This document shows, in pieces, positions 1 through 5,735 of a stretch of 7,836 nucleotides of DNA. This DNA comes from Gammaproteobacteria bacterium (lineage in GTDB: Bacteria; Pseudomonadota; Gammaproteobacteria; SZUA-229). The position numbers and the translations under genes are program-made. The notes under the pieces are model-generated. The model saw nothing but the letters and a program-made list of their open reading frames with translations. It had not been told where the DNA came from and made no database searches. The first letter of the stretch is position 1. Each line of letters begins with the position of its first letter. The stretch lies in assembly GCA_016191795.1 (NCBI GenBank), contig JACPVK010000021.1, positions 1 through 7,836 on the forward strand, read 5' to 3'.

Positions 1-2
1 AG

Positions 3-686
3 ATGGCTAACAAGAGCACACAAAATATTGATGTAGTTAGTGGTCGAATCATGATGCCCTTATTTCCTCAGGGCATTGGGGCTACCCATCCTTCGGGCTG
101 CTCATCATTAATGTTGAGTAAACCGTTCACCAGTGAAAATGATGGGCCAATAGAGGAAATCATGAGGAATATTAGAAATCTTGAGTCAGAGCCTTCACCA
201 TCTTGTGCCGTAGTGAGCAGGGCCATTTCAAGCCAAAAAGAACGGACAATTGAGGAAACACTTTTTGATGCTCGCTCAAACGTAAAAATTTTGATTTCTC
301 AAATATCAATGCATCTTAAACCAGAGTGGCGCGAAAAGTTATTTCGTCAAATAGATATTCTTCATGAGATTGATGAGTGGGAATCAGGCGATAAGCCAAT
401 AAATTTATTGTCTTTCAAGCTGTTTATTCGATGGGCATTACAATGCAAAGCTGAGCGATGCCCTAACTTTGGGCTGTCTAATGAGGGGAATCTAATAACG
501 TCTTGGCAGGCGGATAAAGATCGCTTAATAATCGAGTTTTTGCCAAATGATCGTGTTAAGTGGATTGTCAGTATGCGTATTCAAGATGAGACGGAGCGTA
601 GCGCTGGTTTAGCCGATATTAATAGATTAATCACTATTCTAGGCCCTTATAAACCTGAGCATTGGTTTTTCCCAAAAGATAGGTAG
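3..686 (+). CDS. Uncharacterised protein, first gene of a coupled pair
   Basis: I do not recognise a named family. The product is 227 residues if the ATG at position 3 is the start, but only two bases precede it, so the gene may be truncated at the window edge. Residues 1-85 look low in order (Ser, Pro and Gly patches, with two Cys). Residues 85-227 look like a compact folded domain: a helical part with EWREKLFRQIDIL near 108-120 and a Trp-rich helix near 140-148, then GLSNEGNLITSW (157-168) and alternating strands RLIIEFLPNDRVKWIVS (174-190), ending in EHWFF. There is no signal peptide or membrane segment. It ends 2 bases before the next gene, so the two are almost certainly co-translated and probably act together. 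From memory, similar proteins occur beside homologues of the second gene in other proteobacteria, but I could not verify this. Confidence 0.75.
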   Translation: MANKSTQNIDVVSGRIMMPLFPQGIGATHPSGCSSLMLSKPFTSENDGPIEEIMRNIRNLESEPSPSCAVVSRAISSQKERTIEETLFDARSNVKILISQISMHLKPEWREKLFRQIDILHEIDEWESGDKPINLLSFKLFIRWALQCKAERCPNFGLSNEGNLITSWQADKDRLIIEFLPNDRVKWIVSMRIQDETERSAGLADINRLITILGPYKPEHWFFPKDR

Positions 687-688
687 CA

Positions 689-1123
689 ATGTATCTGCCT
701 GATGATAATCATGTGATGCGATTCGTGCCATACAAAAAGCTAATGCTAGATGAGCATGAAAATATAATTGGCTTTCTACCGCAGGCATTTGAGCTAAGGC
801 CAGAAGAGCGCGGCTTATCGGTCAATTGGTTGGAATATTTTAAGGGATCAGACCAATTCAATGTCCAATCATCGATAAGTGTGTTTCGTAAGACAAGAAA
901 GGTTGGTGCAAAAAGCGCTTTTGGTATAGGCAATGTCAAGAATATTCAGGACACTTGCGCATCGTGTGGGGCTCGAAAGGTTCGCATCGTTCATGAGCCA
1001 GTAATTCCAGATAATGAATCGCACTCCATTATCATCCGTCTCCCACAAGATGATTTGCTCCTTCTTGCTGCTTTGGCAGAAGATGCTTTTACACGGATAG
1101 AGCTTAGCGCTGAGGCTCCCTGA
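689..1123 (+). CDS. Uncharacterised protein with CxxC motif, second gene of a coupled pair
   Basis: A 144-residue soluble protein of no family I can name. It starts 2 bases after the upstream stop, and an AGG inside the end of that gene (680-682) sits at ribosome-binding distance, which supports the ATG at 689 over the internal Met10. The most distinctive stretches are IGFLPQAFELRP (27-38), LSVNWLEYF (43-51), KSAFGIGNV (75-83) and RLPQDDLLLLAALAEDAF (117-134). Cys90-x-x-Cys93 followed by His102 and His112 could form a small metal site, but a standard zinc ribbon would need a second Cys pair that is absent. The C-terminal part is amphipathic helix. The 2-base spacing suggests a stoichiometric partner of the upstream product, as in toxin-antitoxin or other two-protein modules, although nothing in the sequence proves that. 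Confidence 0.8.
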   Translation: MYLPDDNHVMRFVPYKKLMLDEHENIIGFLPQAFELRPEERGLSVNWLEYFKGSDQFNVQSSISVFRKTRKVGAKSAFGIGNVKNIQDTCASCGARKVRIVHEPVIPDNESHSIIIRLPQDDLLLLAALAEDAFTRIELSAEAP

Positions 1124-1280
1124 CCTCATGGGCAGTTTGTTTATTTTATGCTGTTACCTAAGCTTCCTTGGTTGCCTTATAAAAAGAATGTGCTGAGTTG
1201 TATAAGGGTCGCTTTAACAGTGTCTATCTTGTAAATATATCCCAGACATTTTTTGCAATTAGAAACCCCTCTAAAACTGG

Positions 1281-1901
1281 CTAATAAGTTTTTCGTTTTG
1301 CTATACCGACTAATCCGATGAATCCGGAGAGAAATAGCCACACAGCAGCAGGTAATGGAACAGCGCCTACATCGCCATCATGCACAGCCCATGTCCAAGC
1401 CATGAAGTTATTTGTGTTTGCTTGCGCACCGGTAAGGAAATCAAAGAAATAATCAAAATAAATAAGTTCATGATAATTGCCGCAAAAACAAGATTCTCTC
1501 GTAGACGTCCAATATGTAGAATTTAAGTTTAAAAATAATTTGTAGTTTTCATTAGGGTATAGTATCGGGATAAAATCTGGAGTGCCTTCGAATATGTTGT
1601 AAAACATATTGTCCAATTCTCCGTTGCAATTCCACGTACAACCAGCTTCTCCATTAGGTAATCTCCATCCTGTGACACCTGCGACTTCCAGACCAGTTAC
1701 CCAGGCATTGGCATCAACCCAGTTCATATACCCTCCCGAAATATGACCGCTAGTCATAGCGTATCTAGTATCTGTAAGCCAGGTTAGGTCTGAATCAGTA
1801 TCATAATAGGCTAAGCCACCTAAACGAGATAATAATGCTGCATTGGTACTTGTGGATAAAACTAGAGTGATGACGATTAAAGCGAATTGCGGGAATTTCA
1901 T
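1281..1901 (-). CDS. Secreted DUF1566 (Lcl-like) protein with VPLPA-CTERM sorting signal
   Basis: A 206-residue exported protein. Residues 1-21 form a signal peptide (MKFPQ, a hydrophobic core, then STSTNA with cleavage likely after Ala21). Residues about 28-175 are DUF1566/Lcl-like: DLTWLTD (38-44), MNWVDANAWVTGL (59-71), GWRLPNGE (78-85), YWTSTRE (130-136) and AWTWAVHDGD (168-177). The C-terminus has VPLPA (181-185), a membrane helix (186-200) and the basic tail AKRK, the tripartite VPLPA-CTERM signal that an exosortase (XrtD type) recognises before release or surface attachment. Four Cys (88, 92, 138, 140) could form disulfides. An upstream Met would add 26 residues, but those lack signal-peptide character and the internal Met has a GGAG site, so I chose it. 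It faces the unknown pair convergently and is probably independent cargo. No exosortase is visible here, so sorting depends on one encoded elsewhere. Confidence 0.85.
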   Translation of the reverse strand: MKFPQFALIVITLVLSTSTNAALLSRLGGLAYYDTDSDLTWLTDTRYAMTSGHISGGYMNWVDANAWVTGLEVAGVTGWRLPNGEAGCTWNCNGELDNMFYNIFEGTPDFIPILYPNENYKLFLNLNSTYWTSTRESCFCGNYHELIYFDYFFDFLTGAQANTNNFMAWTWAVHDGDVGAVPLPAAVWLFLSGFIGLVGIAKRKTY

Positions 1902-1908
1902 TTGTAAG

Positions 1909-1912
1909 CTCC
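1909..1912 (-). promoter_or_regulatory. Ribosome binding site fixing the start of the VPLPA-CTERM gene
   Basis: Read on the minus strand, GGAG stands 7 bases before the ATG at 1901-1899. It selects the internal Met that begins a proper signal peptide over the in-frame Met 78 bases upstream. Confidence 0.65.
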
Positions 1913-2128
1913 ATCTACATATTTGTGATTGGTTAATGATTTCTTGGGCTACGTCCTGATAATGCCATGCTTTATTCAACCGCTTTCGGTGTATGAGATG
2001 AACGGTAGAGGGGCTACATTCAGAAGTATTTGAATAGCCTGTAAATTTTGCTTACCTGAGGCATTGTTTTTTTATGCTCTAAGTCATCATGCCTGCGCCT
2101 TTTATAGCCTCGGAAAATTCCGTTATTA

Positions 2129-2140
2129 ATGGATATCCAT
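2129..2140. repeat. Perfect 12-base palindrome
   Basis: ATGGATATCCAT is identical on both strands. A second dyad (CGGAA-AA-TTCCG, 2111-2122) sits 6 bases before it. Together they lie about 40 bases upstream of the possible small peptide ORF and could be a dimeric-protein binding site, but no second copy of the palindrome was noticed in the window. Confidence 0.35.
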
Positions 2141-2178
2141 GGGCCGGATAGAATATGGAGTGACTTTTCAGGGATTTT

Positions 2179-2265
2179 ATGTCCGCGTCGTTTATTTCGA
2201 AGGGTTTGCTTGATGGCTTAATCGCTTTGATGGTGGTCTTGTTTAGTGGCTTTTTCATTCCGTAA
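2179..2265 (+). CDS. Possible 28-residue hydrophobic peptide
   Basis: ATG at 2179 opens a 28-codon frame ending in TAA. The peptide has a short polar start (MSASFISKG) and then a continuous hydrophobic segment LIALMVVLFSGFFIP able to span a membrane. A GGGA lies 4 bases before the ATG, an acceptable but not strong ribosome site. Small single-helix peptides of this kind include type I toxins and regulatory membrane peptides, but no antisense RNA or second copy was identified, and a frame this short can arise by chance in AT-rich DNA. Treat it as tentative. Confidence 0.22.
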   Translation: MSASFISKGLLDGLIALMVVLFSGFFIP

Positions 2266-2280
2266 GTCCCCGGTAAGTCC
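2262..2280. repeat. Short direct repeat near the tRNA fragment
   Basis: GTAAGTCC occurs at 2262-2269 and again at 2273-2280, an 11-base period or about one helical turn. Phased direct repeats near an attachment site resemble arm-type binding sites of tyrosine recombinases. This is inferred from position and spacing only. Confidence 0.3.
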
Positions 2281-2420
2281 TGATTGAGAGTATATCAAGG
2301 GATTGTTGGTGTACCACCATAAACAAACAATATTTATATAATCCTTATTTAACGGGCTTTTTGATGTGATCCTGATGGTGTTTGGTGTTCACTGAGATAT
2401 ATTGAAAAAGTGATGGGAAA

Positions 2421-2469
2421 TACGTTCGGGACGTAGAGGTCGCAGGTTCGAATCCTGTCACTCCGACCA
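2421..2469 (+). pseudogene. 3' half of tRNA-Pro(CGG); probable integration junction (att site)
   Basis: From left to right this contains most of an anticodon arm (TACG, loop TTCGGGA with anticodon CGG after U33, then CGTA), a variable region, a T arm with loop TTCGAAT flanked by GCAGG and CCTGT (five pairs, one G-U), the acceptor 3' strand CACTCCG, the discriminator A and an encoded CCA. It matches the layout of E. coli proK. A functional gene would need CGGAGTG and a D arm upstream. The 77-nucleotide tRNA would begin near 2393, where the bases do not pair with the acceptor strand, so no complete tRNA exists here. Homology begins at the anticodon stem, a known crossover location for tRNA-targeting integrases. 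An ORF that would read VGVTGFEPATSTSRT on the opposite strand is the familiar spurious translation of such tRNAs. Confidence 0.85.
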
Positions 2470-2538
2470 AATTCATTTTTTGCCAGCAGGTGAATAATGG
2501 ATTTCCAGGTCCAGGAAAATATCGGTAAACAATACGCA

Positions 2539-3105
2539 TCAGGGAATCGAAACCGTCGTATAACGACTAACCTTCACATTACCACTCCAGTAATTCCCCG
2601 CCAGCCCCGCTTTCATTTTCAAATGTTTTAAAAACTGTTCTGGTTCCGGCAACTGTTCCCATACAGATGGCAGAAACGTGCCGCGATGAACGCCTGATTG
2701 CAAAATTAATCCGTCCACACCCGGTTGTATCTGACGCAATAAATCCTCTTCAGAAGTGAATGTCATAGGTATTGGCGGTGTGAGTATGGAGATGTGAATG
2801 TCCAGTAATGACAGCTCCCTGTTTGTCACCGCCGGGAAACGCGGATCTTCAAATGCCGCCGCGTAGGCGTGATCGGCGACATCTTTAATCAGTGGCTGGT
2901 GCGCCTCAAGTGTGCCGATACAGCCGCGCAATTGATGATGCAGATGCAAGGTGACAAATGTGGCGCGATGTTGTTGCAGGCTGTTGCTGAAGTGATACAC
3001 ATTTACCGGCAATGGTTTGTTGTGTTCCAGGCCATAGGTTATGGATTCGCGCGCAATGTTGAGTAGCGTCGTGTTTTCATCCCGGGTGAGTGGTGTGTCA
3101 GCCAT
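2539..3105 (-). CDS. amrA: AmrA, AMMECR1-domain protein of the AmmeMemoRadiSam system
   Basis: 188 residues from the chosen start, spanning one whole AMMECR1 domain. Clear family blocks are FVTLHLHHQLRGCIGT (50-65), with the hallmark RGCIG at 60-64, DVADHAYAAAFEDPRF (75-90), LDIHISIL (101-108), GVDGLIL (129-135) and RGTFLPSVWEQLP (141-153). Its biochemical role is unsettled; the human homologue AMMECR1 is linked to a developmental syndrome. In bacteria it typically travels with a MEMO-type and a radical SAM protein, and both are present here. It follows amrB, with 4 bases between that gene's stop and this ATG, so the two are probably one transcript. An ATG 33 bases earlier would overlap amrB and give 199 residues; the added residues lie before the domain, so I prefer the shorter form, though neither start has a strong ribosome site. 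Confidence 0.9.
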   Translation of the reverse strand: MADTPLTRDENTTLLNIARESITYGLEHNKPLPVNVYHFSNSLQQHRATFVTLHLHHQLRGCIGTLEAHQPLIKDVADHAYAAAFEDPRFPAVTNRELSLLDIHISILTPPIPMTFTSEEDLLRQIQPGVDGLILQSGVHRGTFLPSVWEQLPEPEQFLKHLKMKAGLAGNYWSGNVKVSRYTTVSIP

Positions 3106-3109
3106 GTTA

Positions 3110-3904
3110 TCAGGCGTTGTTAAAAACGTAGGCGCCATAACCGACGACGCGACTTTTATCGCCAGCGGTATCGCCTGAGTTACGCAAGTCGAGCGTTTTG
3201 GCGTGCAGGTGTTTTAGTCTGGCGACTTCAAGCAGGCCATTAACCGGATTACGGCCACAGGCCATATCGTAATGAATATGTTCGGGCTGTAATTTTTCTA
3301 TGGCTATGGAGGTGGCGCGATCCATTTGTTGTGCCGTGCTATAGCTGTTGTAATGACTGAGATCAGAGCTGATAACAATGAGTGTTTCATCACCACCCCA
3401 CAGGAGATTTAAAACCTCTGCCACTTCTTTTTTGCTGGCATCACCAACCACCAGCGGTATCAGTTGGAAATCATCCAGAAGAACCTGCAGGAAGGGTAAT
3501 TGCACTTCAAGGCTGTGTTCCTGTTCATGTGCCTCATCCAGTGTGATCACTTGCGGCAAGTGAGTGATGGATGCGATGGCGGCACGATCAATTTTTATTT
3601 TGCCCAATGGTGTTAAGAAAAATTCTGCCGAGGTGGCAGCGAGCCCGTGAAACGGTACGCGATGTGCCGGGCCGAGCAAGACCACCTTTTTGATTTGCAG
3701 GTGTAATGGGCGTAGATTGATGTAAGCGCTGGCGGCTACAGGTCCGGAATAAATGTATCCGGCGTGCGGTACGATAATGGCTTTGGGTGGTTGTGGATTA
3801 ACTATCCTGGTCTGGCCAAGATAATCATCAATATCCTGGCGTAGTTGTGCCGGATTGCCAGGGTAAAACATACCGGCTACGGCGGCAGGTCGCTGGTAAA
3901 TCAT
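3110..3904 (-). CDS. amrB: AmrB, MEMO1-family protein of the AmmeMemoRadiSam system
   Basis: 264 residues covering the whole MEMO fold, which is related to extradiol dioxygenases and LigB-like enzymes. Visible motifs: RPAAVAGMFYP (5-15), IIVPHAGYIYSGPVAASAY (43-61), VVLLGPAHR (74-82), EHSLEVQLPFLQ (129-140), VISSDLSHY (177-185), MACGRNP (214-220) and GYGAYVF (255-261). His47, His81, His184 and Cys216 correspond to the conserved His49, His81, His192 and Cys244 of human MEMO1, reported to bind iron or copper, so the metal site appears intact. The start is firm: GGAGGA (3912-3917 on the other strand) precedes the ATG. It is first in a two-gene unit with amrA and divergent from amrS. It is probably cytoplasmic, with no export signal. 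The bacterial substrate is unknown. Confidence 0.93.
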   Translation of the reverse strand: MIYQRPAAVAGMFYPGNPAQLRQDIDDYLGQTRIVNPQPPKAIIVPHAGYIYSGPVAASAYINLRPLHLQIKKVVLLGPAHRVPFHGLAATSAEFFLTPLGKIKIDRAAIASITHLPQVITLDEAHEQEHSLEVQLPFLQVLLDDFQLIPLVVGDASKKEVAEVLNLLWGGDETLIVISSDLSHYNSYSTAQQMDRATSIAIEKLQPEHIHYDMACGRNPVNGLLEVARLKHLHAKTLDLRNSGDTAGDKSRVVGYGAYVFNNA

Positions 3905-3965
3905 TTACGCTTCCTCCTTGTGAATAGATGGTTACGACACCATTTGATATCAAGAGGTACATGCT
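3905..3965. promoter_or_regulatory. Divergent amrB/amrS control region with two dyads
   Basis: This 61-base spacer must hold start signals for both amr units. It contains an inverted repeat ATGGT-N6-ACCAT (3928-3943) directly followed by a perfect palindrome TTGATATCAA (3944-3953), centred between the two genes. Ribosome sites are visible at each edge: GGAGGA for amrB on the minus strand and AGAGG (3954-3958) for amrS. No convincing -35/-10 pair could be assigned. The dyads are candidate operators for shared control of both transcripts, but no regulator gene is next to them. Confidence 0.45.
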
Positions 3966-5060
3966 ATGAATACACACACTATAGCAACAAAATACTGGCA
4001 TACACTTGACGCCAAACAAGGTGAAGTGCCGCGTGTGCAGTGTGATTTATGCCCGCGATTTTGCAAATTGAAAGAGGGTCAGCACGGGCTTTGTTTTGTG
4101 CGTGCCAACGAGGGCGGAAAGATCGTGTCGACAACCTATGGTTTGTCCAGCGGATTTTGCGTTGACCCGATCGAGAAAAAACCCCTGAATCATTTTTTGC
4201 CGGGCACACCCATACTGTCTTTCGGTACCGCGGGATGTAATCTGGCGTGCAAGTTTTGCCAGAACTGGGATATCAGCAAATCCCGTGAAATTTATACTCT
4301 CGCCGACGAAGCCTCGCCACAAAAAATTGCCAGGGTGGCCAAAGCCTTAAATTGTCGCAGCGTGGCCTACACCTACAATGACCCGGTGGTATTTCACGAA
4401 TACGCCATTGATGTGGCGCTGGCCTGCCGCGAGCTGGGTATAAAGTCCGTGGCCGTGACCGCAGGCTATGTTTGCCCCGAACCACGTAAAGAGTTTTATG
4501 CGGTGATGGATGCCGCCAATGTGGATCTCAAGGGTTTTACCAATGATTTCTATCGCCACCTCACCGGCGGTGATTTGCAACCGGTGCTCGATACCCTGAT
4601 GTATCTCAGGCATGAGACCCAGGTGTGGTTCGAGCTGACCACGCTGTTGATACCCGGCCATAATGATTCGGATGAAGAGATACAGAATATGACGCGCTGG
4701 GTCGTCAAGGAGCTGGGGCCGGATGTGCCCATGCATTTCACGGCGTTTCATCCCGACTGGAAAATGCAGGATGTGCCGCCTACCCCGCCCGCCACGTTGA
4801 CGCGGGCACGCAAGATTGCCATGGATAATGGTGTGCGCTATGCCTATACCGGCAATGTGCACGACAAATCCGGCGAAAGCACCTATTGCCATCATTGTGG
4901 CCAACGGCTCATAGGACGCGACTGGTATGAGCTCAGTGAATGGAATCTGGATGCCAGTGGTTGCTGTCATAAATGTGGTACGGCACTGGCTGGCATATTC
5001 GAGCCCAAACCGGGTACCTGGGGTGCCAGGCGTCAGCCGGTTCGACTGGCGGCCATGTAA
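3966..5060 (+). CDS. amrS: AmrS, radical SAM enzyme of the AmmeMemoRadiSam system
   Basis: 364 residues. Domains in order: a Cys-rich N-terminus C26xxC29xxxC33 with Cys43 (CDLCPRFC...GLC); the radical SAM core with C91xxxC95xxC98 in GTAGCNLACKFCQNW, whose three Cys hold the 4Fe-4S cluster that cleaves S-adenosylmethionine; YTYNDPVVF (135-143), AVTAGYVCPEP (163-173), NVDLKGF (185-191), WFELTTLLIPGHND (221-234) and HFTAFHPD (257-264); and a C-terminal zinc-ribbon-like part C308xxC311 and C334xxC337. The family is related to the pyruvate formate-lyase-activating type, but its substrate is unknown. The ATG at 3966 follows AGAGG by 7 bases; an ATG at 3961 hits a stop after two codons. It is divergent from amrB-amrA, completing the three-part system. 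gmk follows on the same strand after 39 bases and may be partly co-transcribed. Confidence 0.94.
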   Translation: MNTHTIATKYWHTLDAKQGEVPRVQCDLCPRFCKLKEGQHGLCFVRANEGGKIVSTTYGLSSGFCVDPIEKKPLNHFLPGTPILSFGTAGCNLACKFCQNWDISKSREIYTLADEASPQKIARVAKALNCRSVAYTYNDPVVFHEYAIDVALACRELGIKSVAVTAGYVCPEPRKEFYAVMDAANVDLKGFTNDFYRHLTGGDLQPVLDTLMYLRHETQVWFELTTLLIPGHNDSDEEIQNMTRWVVKELGPDVPMHFTAFHPDWKMQDVPPTPPATLTRARKIAMDNGVRYAYTGNVHDKSGESTYCHHCGQRLIGRDWYELSEWNLDASGCCHKCGTALAGIFEPKPGTWGARRQPVRLAAM

Positions 5061-5099
5061 TGTTATCCTTGGCGTGACGTTCATTACTCGAGTACACGC

Positions 5100-5726
5100 A
5101 TGGGCAAAGGCACACTGTTTATCATTTCCGCACCCTCCGGTGCCGGTAAAACCAGCTTGGTAAAAAAACTGGTGGCCGATGAGCCTGATCTGGTGGTATC
5201 CGTTTCGCATACCACCCGTAAAATGCGTCCCGGTGAACAGCAGGGTGTCGATTATCATTTTGTGGATAAAGCCGATTTTGAATCCATGATAGAAAGTGGC
5301 GCTTTTCTGGAGCATGCGCAGGTGTTTGATAATTTTTATGGCACCTCCCAGCAGCATGTGGAACAGCAGCTTCTGGCTGGTAAGGATGTGATACTGGAGA
5401 TCGACTGGCAGGGCGCACGTCAGGTGCGGCGCATTAATACGGATTGCCAGTCGATTTTTATCCTGCCACCGTCCAGTGCAGCCCTGCGGCAACGGCTGGA
5501 AGCGCGTGGCCAGGATGATAAAACAGTGATTGATCGCCGCATGCGCGATGCCGTGAACGAGATGTCGCACTATGCCGAATCGGATTTTCTGGTGGTGAAT
5601 GACGATTTTGATCAGGCACTGCAGCTATTGCGGTGTATCATTCGCGCCAACCGGCAACGCCAGTTACGCCAGGAGCGCCAACTGGAGCATCTGCTGATAG
5701 AATTACTGAACTCCAATGTGAACTAG
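5100..5726 (+). CDS. gmk: Guanylate kinase
   Basis: 208 residues, the standard length for bacterial guanylate kinase, which converts GMP and ATP to GDP and ADP in the cytoplasm. The P-loop is APSGAGKTS (11-19) with Lys17. GMP-binding residues are in SHTTR (36-40), RPGE (43-46), DYHF (51-54), Glu71 and YGT (80-82). ILEIDWQGARQV (98-109) is the conserved central strand, and Arg135, Arg146 and Arg147 belong to the lid and catalytic arginines. The start is the only sensible one, but its ribosome site is weak: a GAG lying inside a perfect palindrome TACTCGAGTA (5085-5094). It leads a gmk-rpoZ-spoT run with gaps of 9 and 8 bases, as in many gammaproteobacteria, and supplies GDP for the GTP pool that SpoT-type enzymes draw on. 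Confidence 0.97.
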   Translation: MGKGTLFIISAPSGAGKTSLVKKLVADEPDLVVSVSHTTRKMRPGEQQGVDYHFVDKADFESMIESGAFLEHAQVFDNFYGTSQQHVEQQLLAGKDVILEIDWQGARQVRRINTDCQSIFILPPSSAALRQRLEARGQDDKTVIDRRMRDAVNEMSHYAESDFLVVNDDFDQALQLLRCIIRANRQRQLRQERQLEHLLIELLNSNVN

Positions 5727-5735
5727 AGGAATACC

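Larger units (their letters stand above)
1902..2420. other. About 520 bases at the island end with no confident gene
   Basis: No convincing coding region fills this stretch. What can be seen: an inverted pair AGGCAT/ATGCCT (2059-2064 and 2089-2094); a CGGAA-AA-TTCCG dyad (2111-2122); a perfect 12-base palindrome ATGGATATCCAT (2129-2140); a possible 28-codon hydrophobic peptide (2179-2265); a short tandem repeat GTAAGTCC (2262-2269 and 2273-2280); and a TGGT-GT-ACCA dyad (2307-2316). The last two lie within about 160 bases of the tRNA fragment, where recombinase arm-type sites are often found. No promoter or terminator could be assigned with confidence. Confidence 0.5.
1..2469. mobile_element. 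Distal end of a putative genomic island integrated in tRNA-Pro(CGG)
   Basis: The stretch left of 2421 is more AT-rich than the amr/gmk/spoT region. It carries unrecognised genes and a surface-protein gene instead of housekeeping genes, and it stops at a tRNA 3' half lacking its 5' half. When a tyrosine recombinase inserts an element into a tRNA gene, the junction at the 3' end of the gene keeps only the 3' fragment, while the other junction regains a complete tRNA. By that logic the element lies to the left and the ancestral flank to the right. The true left end, the integrase and the intact tRNA are outside the window, so the element's size and type cannot be judged. An old, decayed island or a rearrangement breakpoint would look similar. 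Confidence 0.5.

Noticed and set aside
709..1129. Two minus-strand ORFs (76 and 86 codons) opposite the second unknown gene
   Set aside because: They lack ribosome sites and plausible domains, while the plus-strand gene is well formed and coupled to its upstream neighbour.
1124..1280. Terminator between the convergent unknown pair and the VPLPA-CTERM gene
   Set aside because: No GC-rich stem followed by a T-run was found on either strand in this 157-base gap.
2101..2250. 30-codon ORF from the ATG at 2129 (MDIHGPDRIW...)
   Set aside because: It has no ribosome site, overlaps the palindrome and the hydrophobic frame, and its Arg/Cys-rich end looks like random translation.
2393..2469. Complete tRNA-Pro gene ending at 2469
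   Set aside because: The bases near 2393 do not pair with the acceptor strand CACTCCG and no D arm is present, so only the 3' half exists.
2502..2518. TTTCC-AGGTCCA-GGAAA hairpin as a terminator for amrA
   Set aside because: The stem has only five mostly AT pairs and no T-run follows on the amrA strand, so an intrinsic terminator cannot be supported.
2345..2539. 64-codon minus-strand ORF containing VGVTGFEPATSTSRT
   Set aside because: This peptide is the well-known false translation of the tRNA-Pro T arm and anticodon region read backwards; the frame lies over the tRNA fragment.
4347..5570. 407-codon minus-strand ORF across amrS and gmk
   Set aside because: It is antisense to two firmly identified genes, rich in His, Gly, Ile and Arg with no recognisable domain, and is explained by codon bias of the coding strand.
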